A DNA stretch of 64,000 nt. It comes from Cornus controversa (taxonomy: Eukaryota > Streptophyta > Magnoliopsida > Cornales > Cornaceae). Positions 43,118-54,957 of the stretch are shown here, piece by piece (the stretch's first letter is position 1; the number at the start of each line of letters is the position of its first letter). The translations under genes and the position numbers were made by a program. The notes under the pieces are model-generated. The model was not told the DNA's origin. It saw only the letters and a program-made list of their open reading frames with translations, and did no database searches. The DNA is taken from positions 11,464,501 to 11,528,500 of the forward strand of contig CM048847.1 in NCBI GenBank assembly GCA_026545225.1, read 5' to 3'.

Positions 43118-44564
43118 TGATTCATTGGTAAGTGTATCAATTAAATTACCACACTTCGCAATAAAATGAATTTCTTGCAGAATAGGGCTATCGAAAGAGG
43201 TGTCGAACCTTAGGGATTATGGTCTGAATGAGTTGGAGATTCGGACTAATTCTAATAAAATTTTAAAGAAAAGAATTCTGAATTTTATATCTAAATTAAC
43301 TAAAGAAGCAATTAAAATAAAACAAGAAAAACTAGGGAGTGTAGAAAATAAGAGATGAATCTAGGGTTATTGACTTCACCACTAACTTCACAATCAATAG
43401 TCATTTGAATTAACTATGGGGAATTATATCATGCATAAGTGGTGTCGGTGGCTACAAACTCACCTCCATTTGTCAAGAAGATAACATATTATTAAGGCTA
43501 AGTCATGAACTATCTTTGATTGGCATGGGCCATGTGCCTAACTACTCTACTCTAGGGTGCAGTATGGTCCATCTTGTCTAGGCATAATCCATCAAAGCTT
43601 TTAATGATATATTTAGTGAAAACCATTATGTAATAATCACTCTCATAATCATAGAAAATAAGAGAGATTGAATTCGATAACAATAATCAATTATCTAAGA
43701 CAAGATAAGAAATCATTGAAACTGAATTTATAAGACTTTTATTGCTCAATTATATAAGAAGAATACTCTAAAATACATAATCTATGTATGAATACAAAAA
43801 TCTCCAATAATTAAAATAATCAAACCATTGATGCCTAGTTAGGGCTACATCAAAATCGTAGTGGATGAACTACTCGCTCATGGTAGAAGAAGAAGTTTCA
43901 ATGGTTGAGGAAGAAGGCATCATCTCTATGGAAGTATTGCTACACCTTGTTCTCCAATGATTCTCCACTCCAAAGCTCTACCAAAAGGTCTTCAAAAGTC
44001 TTCTCAAGCACTCCAAAAACTCTCCCAAAACAGCCTCCAATTTGCCACTTTATACTCCCAAGAGAATACATAAAGTCCTTATCCAATTAGGAGATAATTA
44101 GGGTTTTTCTGCAGCCCCAGGCAGGTGATTTTTTTCTACTAATGGTAGAAGTCTGATTCATAGAAGTTACGTGAAATACAAAAGTGTCCAGAATCGAATT
44201 TTGTTAATCTCGAGCTAGAATTGAGTCAATTTGAGGCTTAAAAATAAGAGTTTCGGGCCATTTTTCAAAATGGGATTAAAACTGTATTATGTGCAAAATT
44301 AGGCCTCAGGCCCAAAATCTCCTTAAGCAGTTATAATTCTCTTGAACCTTTTCCTTAGACTCATTTGAGTTGAAATATGGAGTTGAGTGGATCCATTTGA
44401 TGTCATCTTGGAAAGCCCAAACTCATGGTTTTAACTGAAATAATCATTAAGGCCCTGAAAATACAAAAAACACTAAAATGAAGTAAAATCACAAATAATC
44501 TATTACTAAGAGAATAACATATGCAAATTAAGAGGCTAGAATATGTAGCATTTAACGCCGATCA
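43118..44564 (-). repeat. 5' LTR of Athila-type C (1447 bp)
   Basis: TGATTCATTGG...AACGCCGATCA, uninterrupted. It gives the ungapped reference that exposes the two insertions in the 3' LTR. Unlike B and E it has no clear palindrome array; only CTACTAATGGTAG at about 44137 is left. Confidence 0.9.
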
Positions 44565-44569
44565 CTGGT

Positions 44570-44819
44570 GGATTACATAGTCGAAAGGGCTTGCGTCTAT
44601 ATGTAAATGTTCCATATGGACATGTAAAAGTTGTCTTTTCTTGGTCTTATGGGTCTATTGCAACTTGATTATAGCCAGAATATCTGTATAAGAAGCAATA
44701 AAAGCTTTTGCCCATAAGCCTCTCTAGGATTTGATCTATGAATGAAAGTGGGAAATGATCTTTCTTAGTAAAAGAATTTAGTTTCCTATAATCAATACAC
44801 ACCCTCCATCCGATGGTTG
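44570..44819 (-). pseudogene. Athila-type B reverse transcriptase, central fragment
   Basis: Between the CACTA element and element C. Minus strand reads TTIGWRVCIDYRKLNSFTKK, DHFPLSFIDQILERL and CPYGTFTYRRKPF, the central RT motifs with the substrate-binding region. It continues to the right of the CACTA (56333-56858) and to the left of C (17361-18252). Confidence 0.88.
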
Positions 44820-44960
44820 TGCCACTACAAGAAAGAAGGCCTTTTACGAGATGCCAAAAACGTCGTCAAAAGTCATTCACGGCGCACACCAAGCCAAGTC
44901 TATTACGGTCCCGTAAATACTCTTAACTTTTTATGAGAGAAAATAATTCTCGTACAAAAG

Positions 44961-45298
44961 TAAAATATTCCCCGTTAATATATATATCGTCTACGTAATA
45001 AATTTATTTACGATATGCAAATTTCCTCGTTAATAATTAATTTACGTCATATCTTACCTCTCGTAAAAAAGGTAAAATATTCCCCGTCAATATATATATT
45101 GTCCACGTAATAAATTTATTTACAATATGCAAATTTCCTCGTTAATAATTAATTTACGTCATATCTTACCTCTCGTAAAAAAAGTAAAATATTCCTCGTC
45201 AAAAAGGTTTTTGTCAGTAGAGTAAAATTATTTACGATGTGCATAATCCCTCGTTAATAATTCATTTACGTCATACCTGATCCCTCGTTAATACATCT
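44961..45298. repeat. Subterminal 112-bp triplication of the CACTA element
   Basis: TAAAATATTCC starts units at 44961, 45073 and 45185. Units 1 and 2 are nearly identical (TTTACGTCATATCTTACCTC shared), unit 3 diverged. CACTA subterminal repeats are the binding region of the element's own protein in En/Spm. Confidence 0.88.
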
Positions 45299-45696
45299 AA
45301 ATATTGACAACCTTTTTATTTACGGGGTTTGTTGCTCCCTGTTAATAACATGTCATTTTTTTTCATAAAGCACCCTCAAATGCTACCTAATCATCCACAT
45401 ATAACCTGTATTTCCAATAATTACAACTAAATACAATACAATGCTAACAAATCTCACTTAATTTCAATAATTAAACTAATATATTGAAATACACTATTAT
45501 ACATATCAAAAGATGAAAGATGTCAATTTTCACAACTCATCAATGTTCAATGTGCCAAAAAAAAAAAAGGAAATTCATTTGTCAAAAACACTATCAATTT
45601 CGTAGCACTCCTATTGAACAATTCATCAATGTGCAATTATCATTTAACTTAAAAAGCTAGCACTCCTCACTCCAATACGTCGACCTTCACATTGTT

Positions 45697-45780
45697 GACA
45701 TTCAGTTTTTCTGACAGTTTTCCCACCTCATTGTCCATGGTAGACATTAAGCTATACAAAATCCAAGCAATTAGCTGCAT
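45697..45780 (-). pseudogene. Possible terminal exon in the CACTA element, unidentified
   Basis: Minus strand: acceptor-like TGTGATGCAG, then LIAWILYSLMSTMDNEVGKL and a further coherent stretch ending KVDVLE and TGA. Hydrophobic start, then coiled-coil-like. I do not recognise it. It may be a captured C-terminal exon. Confidence 0.35.
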
Positions 45781-48272
45781 CACATAAGTATCAATTTCAG
45801 TATGCTAATAATGCCAAGAACTTGAAGGGAAAAAAATTAAAGAAAGAAAAAGTGTAAAGTAAACAAATGACCAAATAGAACCAACTCAAGTGGAGATAGA
45901 AACAATGTTGTAGAAAGAAACAAAGTCGTAGATAGAAACTAAGTCGACAATCCAGCAAGCACACTATTCAAAGTTCAAAATTGGTGAATCATGAATGCCA
46001 TTTAAAAAGGGTTCAAGTAGCTAACCATGAGGTGCTGGTACAAAAGATAGACCCTTTTGGTAAAATTGATGACTTGACAGATTATATGAGTCCCCACCAG
46101 ATGTGATCACACAATGCCTTGGTTAAAGTTACCATTGTTATAAGACACACTTCTTACATGGTGGAAAAAATTTTCAAGATTGCCTTTGACACCTCCAACT
46201 TAAAATTTGTGAGGAAAAAAATTCTAATGTATCTTTCATCTATGTAGGATGCTAAAAAAACCGGTAACAAACTAACCTAGCCTTCAGCGGTATTCTAGGT
46301 TATACCTGTCACCATATAAGTATACCAGAAAACATAAATAATCAAACTGTATTTTCATTGCATCAAGAATTCATCTGGTTTAATTGATTTTATTAATGGT
46401 ATGGCCAACTTTTGATGTCCAAGACAAAAGATAAAACTCAAAGTTTACATCGAGACTAAATTACCCTACCTAAACCTCATCTAAAGTCACTTATTTCACC
46501 ATGATTAAGTCCTTTATGCTAATTCACACATTTGAGTGGGATTAATCATTAGACATTAGATTATTTATTGCATCAAGTTCATTATTTCAGCATAATGTGC
46601 AACAACTTACCAAACATAAAAGAAACTTAAACACATCACCAACAAATTCACACAACATTATCCAACAAGTACACTAGTAGCCATCATCTTTTAATAACAA
46701 CTAAAATACATTAGAATGACCATTTGAATCATTATAATGAGAACTTAGAGTGCTAATCAAATCTTCTATTGATTATGAATCCCGATTTGAGTGGGATGGT
46801 AGTGTTAATAATGCCGAAGATTAGGTTTAGTAGTCCTAAAGGACTTAAAACTGTAAATATTTAGTAGGGCCTTTTCCACATGACCTGAGTTTAGATGGGC
46901 AGTAAAGCGTTACTAGATATAGGATTACAAGCTTAGATGCTTTGTGCAAGCCTATGGAAATGATGTTTATGGCTGTCATTATATATGTATAATATTTTAT
47001 TTGTCCTAGAAATAAATAAAAAATCTTTGCGAGTAGATTCGTGCCTATTCAGTCAATTAAACTCCTTGGTTTGTATCTCCTCAAGAAAAAATATTATAAA
47101 GATCCTTATGGTAGAGCAGTTGATCCGATATTACACTTCATAAAGTGTTCAAGGGATATAATTTTTTCTATATTTGTATTGAAGTAGTGTCAAAACACAC
47201 ACTATTATTAATCCAACTAGAATATGAATTTTACTAGCTTTGCTGAAGTAATAAACATTGCAAAACCTGTACGTCATTCCACAAGTATCATATATCTTCT
47301 AACATCTAAGCTATTGTAAGTTCTAAACCTCATCCTCATTACATGCTTAAAAGAACAAAGGACTTATCCTATGAAAAAACATTTTCTTCTTTGCCTAAAA
47401 TACCAACTTCTCCTAAAAAAATGTGTACAAAGTGAATTATCTACATACTAATTTTTATTAATAATGAACAAATCAAGAGAATGTATCTTTAGGCACAAAC
47501 AGGAAAGCTAAGCAATCCACATCATTGACGAGACTAATTCATGCCTAGTTTCAAAGGTGAGAGATCATTCCTGTAATGTGAGGTAATGATATTAACCAAA
47601 GTTATCAAGAAAAAAAGTGATGTCAGTAGCATGATAAGTTTTACCATTATAAACATGGTATCAAGCAATTTCTATCTAGCCATTTAAAGTAAGGTTGTCA
47701 AGATCAGGTAGGATCAATGAGGGATACATAAGATCGAATTAAGGATTGTAAGATTCTATAAAACTATCAAAAAAATAACTCAAACTAACTTTCTAAATCA
47801 AATATTTTGATATAAGTAGTGATTAAGATTAAACGACCAAGATGACCAGCATTCTAGCAAAATCAATTACCATTAAAAGATATTTAGACACATGGAAAAA
47901 ACTTAAAGTAAAGCCTAAAAAAATAGAAAAAGAGAACAGAGAGAGTAAAGTTTAATTTAGTTGCCTAATTGTCTAAGCAATTTAGTTGAAAGATTACTTT
48001 TTGGTTCAAATAGAGAACAAAACAGAGATGGAAAGAACAATAGAAAAAAATAAGTGTCTCTTTGTTTTTATTTCAGAATAGAAGCAAATTATATAATAGA
48101 AAAAGCTTCCTAATGATCTTCTTAAATGAATATAACTGATAGAATGCAGAGTATATATCCAAAAGTGGCCTGAATTGGAGTGTTCAACTAAGGTGGCTTG
48201 GTTTACATTGTGCAAGCCTAGAACAGATTATGTCAATGAATAAGAACCAGAATACAAAACTAAATAACTTAC

Positions 48273-48416
48273 AGGTGGTTCAAGTGGATAATCTGGAGGT
48301 AGAAAAGTGTCAAAAAAGAAAAGTCCATCATGGTATGGAGTTCCAGATGCTTCTATGATGGCTGCACGCAACAAATTCATCCTTTCCTAGTTCGTAGAGA
48401 CGAACATAAATTATTT
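48273..48416 (-). pseudogene. Captured exon of a UBC23/24- or UBE2O-type ubiquitin-conjugating enzyme
   Basis: Minus strand, bounded by acceptor AAACAG and donor GTAAGT. Reads IYVRLYE, then after a one-base frame change RMNLLRAAIIEASGTPYHDG and LFFFDTFLPPDYPLEPP. GTPYHDGLFFFD and the following P-x-x-Y-P-x-x-P-P are hallmarks of the large plant E2 class (PHO2/UBC24, UBC23, UBE2O-like). The catalytic-Cys exon that should follow is not visible. The E2 would transfer ubiquitin to targets; this fragment cannot. It lies inside the CACTA element together with pieces of unrelated genes, so gene capture is the simplest reading. Confidence 0.8.
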
Positions 48417-48689
48417 CTGTTTAGTTACAAAATAGGCCCAATTAACAATAGCTCAAAAAGTTTGGATTATCAAGATCCACTAAATAATAGATATTTGTTT
48501 CACTTCAAAAAAAACTAACATTTTATATATAGAATTTATCATTAAATGGTAGTTTTTACTCGGCTGCTTCATATATTGCAATGATTTTTGTACCTTCAGC
48601 TTTTGCATATCAAAACCACACTTGAGCCTTCTTTTCAGCATTGCATTTTCTATTACAAAATAAATTTTGTTTATTTTTTTTATAAGTAT

Positions 48690-50790
48690 TATAATTCATT
48701 TTCTCGAGTCTGATAGAGATTGGTGAGTCTTATAAGTATTCCATTAGTGAGGCTGATAGAGGTTGGTTGATGAGGCTTTCTTTGGAGAAGTGGTGGAAGG
48801 CCCCAATGTCATGTTATGGGAACAAGGCAACCTTATCTGATGGAATCATTATAGCTTTCTTTTAGCAGTATTAGGATGTGGTGAGGGAGGATACTATGGT
48901 GGTGTTCTATTCTTTATTTGAGCAGGAGATTTTTTAGAGGAACTTGAATGCTTCTTTTATTGCATTTGTTGCTAAGAAAGGGGGTTGGGGATTGGATGAT
49001 AAGGACTTTTGACTAATTAGCATGGTGAGTAGTCATTACAAGCTATTGACAAAGGTTTCGTCCTTGAGGCTTCAAAAGGAGGAGTTGTTTCAATGATCCA
49101 AAATGTTAGCAGGAGACAAGTATTGATGAAGTGTTCATAACTAATGAATGTGTGGATTCTAGGTTAATGCCGGAGGAGATGGTGTTGGTTTAGAAGTTAA
49201 ACATCAAGAAAACCTATGTTCGTGTTATTTGCGGCTTCCTTCAGCATATATTGGGAAACATGGGCTTTGGAGCCAAGTGGAGGAAGTGGATAGAAACTTG
49301 TATCTCCAGAATTAGATTCTCTATCTTGGTGAATTTGTCATTGGATAGATTTTTACAAGCTCAAGGGAACTGAGATAGAGGGATCCTCTATCTTTGCTCA
49401 TGTTTTTCTTGGTGACATAGGCTCTAGGTAGATTTTTAAGGTGGACAGTGAAGGGAAAACTATTGCAGGTTCTGTGGTTGAGGACAATGGGTGCTCAGAT
49501 AGAGGTATCCACCTTCTATTTTTAAAGGATACCTTTATTTCTTGTGAGCAGGTAAGACACTTGATATCTACAGCTGTGCTTTGAGGCAGTCTCAGGCTTC
49601 TAGGTGAATCTAGGGAAGAGTTGAGCTAATGCAGATTGGGGGCTTAGGGATATGGTTTTGTAAAGGATTGATCTATTAAAATGGGAAGTAAGATGGGTTC
49701 CTTTCTTACCTATTATATCTTAAGACAAAGGTAATGTAGATTGTTGTTGTGGAAAGGTTCTTGGCATGTCTGGCAGGTAGAAGAGATTTCTTGGAAGGGG
49801 CATGACTACTCTTATAAAAAACATATTTTTAAGTCTTCCCCGTAACATAATTCATGTCAGCATTCACCCTATCAACAGGTTGGATAAGCTATAGGGGGAA
49901 TTTATAGTGGAGAGCCCTAGGAGATGAGTCAAACTTACACTTAGTGGGTGGGACAGGATTCTAACCAAAACTCTTAAGGATTTTTAGTCAGGCTTTCCTA
50001 GTAAAGCAGTTGTGGAGATTTTCTAGAGAGAATATATGTGTAGAGGGTGGTGGAGCACAAGTATAGGTACACTTGGGGGGATTTGGGTTCAAAGGTGGTG
50101 GAGACTTCTTATGTGATATGATAGTAGAAAAGAATTATGGAAGCCTGAGAGTATTTTCTACCCGTTAACAATTTTGCAATGGAAAATGGCACTACTGTGA
50201 GATTTTCGTATGGTGTTTGGTGTGACAAGGTAGTGTTGAAGGATTGTTTCCCTGATACTATTCTGAATCAAATTACATAAGGATTTTAGGTGCTACATTT
50301 GTGTCCTTTACAGCCATGGCATAGTGCGAAGTCCAGATTTCAGTGTCTAGGTGGCTTTTTGTTTGTGGGTCAACATATTTGCATCCATCAACACTAGAGA
50401 TAATTTGAGGAGAAGAGGCTATCGAGTGACTAACTGATATTGCATGTGCAGAGGAGTAAAGTCTCAGTCATTTCTTCATTGTGGTGTGGTCAAGGAGTTG
50501 GAGTGTCCTCTTTTCCTTATTTGGATGTGCTTGGGTTATGCTTGAGACGTCAGGGACTTGTTCAGAAATTACAGAGGAATATCTCCGATGTAGAAAATTA
50601 AGGTGTGAGATCCAGCTCTCTTTATTTGATATAGAGCATTTGGATAGAAATGAATAGAAGGGTTTATGAAGGGGAGAAGGTCTATGTTCATAGGTTGAAA
50701 CAGATTATTTTGAGATCATTAAAGTGCTATTACCACAATATTAAAAAGATCCAACCAGAAGGGAACTGTTACGGTGTTACTTTCATTCTT
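48690..50790 (+). mobile_element. Decayed L1-type LINE reverse transcriptase
   Basis: With many stops and frame changes, plus-strand pieces spell the plant L1 RT order: FIAFVAKKGGWGLDD, LISMVSSHYKLLTKV, the LITNECVDSR-like block (about 49130-49165), VRVICGFLQHILGNMGFGAK, WRKWIETCISRIRFSILVN (49270-49340), and later a zf-RVT-like LHCGVVKELECPLF. No endonuclease domain, poly(A) tail or target duplication found. Inserted in, or captured by, the CACTA element. Confidence 0.75.
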
Positions 50791-51338
50791 TCAATACTTT
50801 AGATTATGGTTCTATTTCATTCACGCTTTTCTACTATTATAGTTTATGCTATAATAACGTGAATGAAATGAGGCCTCTAAGAAAACATTTGCATTTGTGC
50901 CTTGGAAAGACTCGCTTCCTCTTGAATGTTTGTGCAAAATTCCAACATAGTGGGAATTTGATTCTAAGATTGGTCAAGCCCTCTCAGGAAATTTACAATT
51001 GACAAAGAGATTCTAGAGCCAAAGAGAGGTTCATTTTTCTATCCATTGCATTTAATATAAATCAATTCCTTGATACATTTGCCTGTTTCGCATGAAATTT
51101 AAGTGAGAACCTACCGAATAAAGCATAGATCCACTATCTGCAATCAAGTAGTTAGTGGAGAATACGATGAACACTGAAGATTGCCACTAAAGTGGCAAAA
51201 CTATTTAGAGAAGCACAAATCCAAAGAATATCAATGAATATAAAACTGCAAAAGTAAAATACTTCTCTAGCAAAGCACATTAAAATGAAAAAGTACTATA
51301 ACAGATATTTAAAACTTGTGTGTGGAACTTATATGTAT

Positions 51339-51434
51339 ACCTTATTAATAAGATTTTTTCAGAAAACTTGAGTGCTTCAGCTTCCTCCTTTGATTGGATG
51401 CCCTTAATTTTTCTCTTCACCACCTCCAACTGCA
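51339..51434 (-). pseudogene. Possible captured internal exon, unidentified
   Basis: Minus strand: acceptor TTATTTGCAG, open reading LEVVKRKIKGIQSKEEAEAL and KFSEKILLIR, donor GTATAC. Lysine/glutamate-rich, likely helical. Family not recognised. Confidence 0.4.
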
Positions 51435-52272
51435 AATAAGACATTACTAAGAACCATGGTTGACAGTTCTGGAACATGTGGCATTTCTTGGATGTGTCCA
51501 TAATTTAAAATTAAATTCTTAATTTTAGATACATGATTGACAGTTCTTGAACATGTGCTAAGAATGCGACTTTAAAATGGCAGTCCAGCTACACCAAGCC
51601 ACTCATTAAACCTTAAAAGTAACATTTTGCATCTAAAAAACATCCAGCAATGTTGCTGGTAAACTATATATATTAGTTAAGTGCTAACAGAAAATTTAAT
51701 TTAAAGGCCTAGATTCTGAATGGAGTTAGTTAGACATGAATCAAAGGATGTGAGTCCAAGCCTAAGTTAGCATATACAGAAACAGAGAGAGTTTTATATT
51801 TGCCCAATCTCTGTTGATCTTCATTGAAGGTCAATCCACTGCCTGAAGTGACAATAGACTAAACATGGTGACATTACCATAGTGCCTTAGGGGTTCTTTT
51901 AGTTTTACTATTTTCAATTAAAGCCACAAAAAAAGGTGAAGAGATTGCCAAATAGACTTCAAATCAAAGCGTATAATACAAAAGGGTTAATAGAAAGAAA
52001 GTCCACCTCTCTGTTTGAGAGAAACATGCTTATATACTCTAATATCACTTGTGAGTTGGTGAATAATGAATATCAACATAATTAATGCCTGAAGTCAGTA
52101 CTCATTTCCTATGATTTAGCAAGCACGAGCTGTATGTCACTAAATTATTCAAAACATGTAAAATTCAATTTTCTTTTATTGGTATATAAATTACACACAC
52201 ACCCAACTCTCACAAACACACTCCCACCATTGCAGGGGAAATATTAGATTAATACTTTTGCTAATATCACAG

Positions 52273-52464
52273 GCAACTTTAATTGATCTATGTATAAAGG
52301 GTACCATGCATGTGCTGATGAGATCTTGCACAAAAGCAAGTAATGTGAAATGGGTTATGCTCACCTCTTTATGCTCTTCGATAAGATACCGTGATGATGT
52401 CCAACAAGTTTCTCCTCTTAACGAATTTCACTGGAGCGATTTGGAATATTGTAAATGCTACAAT
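52273..52464 (+). pseudogene. Captured cinnamoyl-CoA-reductase-like SDR, upstream exon
   Basis: Follows acceptor ATATCACAG and reads ATLIDLCIKGTMHVLMRSCT, KASNVKWVMLTSLCSSIRYR, DDVQQVSPLNEFHWSDLEYC. This is the central part of the extended SDR family of CCR, dihydroflavonol-reductase-like and phenylacetaldehyde-reductase-like NADPH enzymes: the V-L-T-S-S-C-S-S-I-R strand and the H-W-S-D segment. The expected donor after the CKCYN codons reads ATAATA instead of GTAATA, so splicing would fail. The next exon is at 52640-52798. Open over its full length. Confidence 0.87.
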
Positions 52465-52639
52465 ATAATAACACTTTCATTTATTTTACATTTCCAAAGG
52501 CATCATCATACACACATAAGCATTAAACTGTAAAATGGAAAATAAAAAATAAAAAATAGAGATCTCATATTTACATGCATTATTCTCAACTGCAACTTGT
52601 TAGTTGCTAATGTGGTTAAGCATAATTGATTGAATGCAG

Positions 52640-52798
52640 CTGTGGTATGCATATGCAAAAACTGTAGCAGAGAAAGAGGCATGAAAAGTAGCAGAGGAAA
52701 ATGGGATTGACCTGGTGGTGGTGAATCCCTCTTTCGCAGTTGGTCCATTACTTGCACCGGAACCAATACTCTGCTAGTGATACTGGCCATTATTAAAG
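52640..52798 (+). pseudogene. Captured cinnamoyl-CoA-reductase-like SDR, downstream exon
   Basis: After acceptor TTGAATGCAG the plus strand reads LWYAYAKTVAEKEA, a stop where the family has Trp, then KVAEENGIDLVVVNPSFAVG and PLLAPEP. The YAKTVAEKEA block holds the catalytic Tyr-x-x-x-Lys. After a small frame change TLLVILAIIK leads to a donor GT at 52799. Stop plus frameshift make it a pseudogene. The first exons (NADPH-binding Gly-rich loop) and the C-terminus are not seen. Confidence 0.88.
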
Positions 52799-54009
52799 GT
52801 TACATCTCCATCACCTGTTATATTAATTTTCAATAGACTAACAGTCCAAGATGCATTAACAAGCTCACCATGTCTCAACATTTAATAACCATTTATAATT
52901 GAACATGACACACCACCATTGACGGAGACTCTTGCCATTAAATGATATAAAAAATAAATATAATGTTGTTTCATTATATGGCAAGAATCCCCACTGCATA
53001 TAAAAATAGAACCAAAATATAATAATTGGGTGCAAGAGGTAACCAACAATAATTTAGTCTTAATGTTGTAAACTATTTCAGCTATAATCCCATTGCATCT
53101 AGTTGGCAATCAAAAGAAAAAAATGCAATCTAAAGGTTAGTACACAAATAAGTATTCAATGAACTGCTTCTATTTTGTTGCTATGTACAAGTAGTTAAGA
53201 AAAATTAGTTAGAATCTACTTACAATCTAAAAATGGAAAGCAAACTACCTAAAAAGTAGGGAGCACACTCCAGAAAAGCAAAATATTAACAGCAAATTGA
53301 GAACTGTTGCCAGCAAACCCCAGGAAGCAAACTAGAAAAAAAGGTAAAGTAATTTTAAGTTTTCCAAAGGTGGGCAAAATGATGTAGCAAGGTCTCTCCC
53401 CTCTAAGAGGGGGCAAGAAAACACAATGAATCAAATCTTGCAAAAAAATTAGATCAAATAAAAGTCCATACGTTTGGGTTTAGATATATTGGGCCAAGAA
53501 TCAAATCCTAGTCTCTGCCTCTCTTTACTCTTTAAACCTCTCTATATTTAGTGTAAATCTCACAAATCACACAGCTACACATCAATTTCATTTTTTTCAA
53601 TTGGGTTTGTTAGGTAATTTGGTGCATGGTTTAATTATTTGAAAATTTAGGTGGGTAAGCAATTGGTGGGCTTCAATACTCCACCGTTGATGGACCATAT
53701 TATCACTGATGATGGTGGTGATGAGTCTTCAATGCAGTGTTTTACCAGTCGAGGATGAACAAAGCAAAGACTTGCAAAAAAAAATTAATAATAAGAAAGG
53801 AGTATAGATTAGGGCATCAAGGAATTGGAGCCCCAAATATTGCTTACATATTGCAATTTCAATGGATCTTAAGAAGATGGTACTATAAGAAAGCAACAAC
53901 AAAACCACAACAACAATAATAAGATCATGGTGATTACTATAACTATAAGTTTTGTATAGCCAATATATTAGAGAAGACAATTGAATTCTACATACTTTCT
54001 AGAAAGTAA

Positions 54010-54111
54010 GAATTGTTAGAGGGGTTTTGAATATGAGACTGAAAGGTATAAAAGATTAGGTTTATCTCCTGTATTTCCTACAAGCACCCTGCATAAATGG
54101 GACCAACACAG
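54010..54111 (+). pseudogene. Possible captured exon, unidentified
   Basis: Plus strand reads FEYETERYKRLGLSPVFPTS and TLHKWDQHR, then AGG with a donor-like GTAATG. A coherent short reading, but no family recognised and no clear acceptor. Confidence 0.3.
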
Positions 54112-54434
54112 GGTAATGTTTTAATTTATTTTAAATTTTATTTTTAAATCCTTGTTGTATCAATAAAGCTTTTATCTAGAAATTTAGGTTTGCAAAACTT
54201 GGATGTTGTGATACTAGTGACTGAAACATACTGGTTTACATGCGAGGTTGAATGATTTTGAATTACTATGAGACTATGGTCAAGACAATGTTATAACAAC
54301 AATATGAATGAGGGATAGGTTAGTGACATGGATCACCATACGAAATAAAAAGAAACAAAATAGTACTCTAATATCTAAATTAAGCACATTTTTTTTGTTG
54401 CTAATGAAATTATCTATAAATGGGAAAAGTGAAA

Positions 54435-54492
54435 TTATCTTATTGTCAAGTTCGCATTTGACTTTACTTGCTTTTGTTATGTCAATAACCTG
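54435..54492 (-). pseudogene. Possible captured exon, unidentified
   Basis: Minus strand: acceptor TTTGTGCAG followed by VIDITKASKVKCELDNKI. The donor is unclear. Weak evidence. Confidence 0.25.
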
Positions 54493-54791
54493 CACAAAGA
54501 GAGTATAAATATAATACATCAATAAATGAAATGGTCTCATGGTTAATTAATAGTAATCTGAATTAGACATTTAATGAAGCAATCAATCAAACAACTAACA
54601 TTCCAATAAAAAAAATGGCAACAATGAACTTGTTTCATATACTCATCAGGAGAGTAGAAATAAATGAATAATCTGACTAAAATAGAAAATATCCAATTCT
54701 CTGAAATACAAAAGCAAAATCAGTAATCCATAGCACTACTGAGGAAACATAGATAAAGGAAAATGGAACAACATTAGTTAACTGTACAGTT

Positions 54792-54957
54792 TTACATGTT
54801 TATCTTTAGTCGAAGTTGTTCATTGTTCAATTCTTCGACTCTTCTGACAACCTCTTGAGCCATATCCCTATATGCTTTGGTGATTACTGAATTAGGCTTT
54901 GATATTAGAATAAGGAAATCCTTCATCAGAGGTACTTATCTTCACCTCTAGTGGTAT
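54792..54957 (-). pseudogene. Captured terminal exon of a Mrp/NUBPL (INDH-like) Fe-S P-loop protein
   Basis: Minus strand after acceptor TATTTTAG: IPLEVKISTSDEGFP, a one-base frame change, then ILISKPNSVITKAYRDMAQE and VVRRVEELNNEQLR, ending KINM and TAA. Known: Mrp/NBP35-type carriers end with IPL-x(5-7)-SDEG-x-P-[IV]-V-x-S-x-P-x-S, followed by KAY-x-x-[LMI]-A and a helix, as in NUBPL/INDH, the assembly factor of mitochondrial complex I. The upstream exons with the P-loop and CxxC were not found. Inferred as a gene fragment picked up by the CACTA element; not functional. Confidence 0.75.

Larger units (their letters stand above)
18253..44564 (-). mobile_element. Athila-type retrotransposon C, nested in the reverse transcriptase of B
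   Basis: Flanked by CTGGT on both sides (18248-18252 and 44565-44569). Removing it joins two halves of B's reverse transcriptase. The 5' LTR (43118-44564) is intact; the 3' LTR (18253-32839) is split by two insertions but is about 1415 bp once these are removed, against 1447 bp. Minus-strand order: primer site, gag, protease, [RT and most of RNase H deleted], integrase, palindrome array, extra ORF, 3' UTR. It needed another element's enzymes, or moved before the deletion. Confidence 0.92.

Noticed and set aside
52506-52790. Minus-strand frame beginning MASITSRVLVPVQVMDQL
   Set aside because: It looks like a tidy N-terminus with a donor site, but the plus strand of the same bases encodes a clear CCR-like SDR exon with catalytic YAKTVAEKEA, so the minus frame is a shadow.
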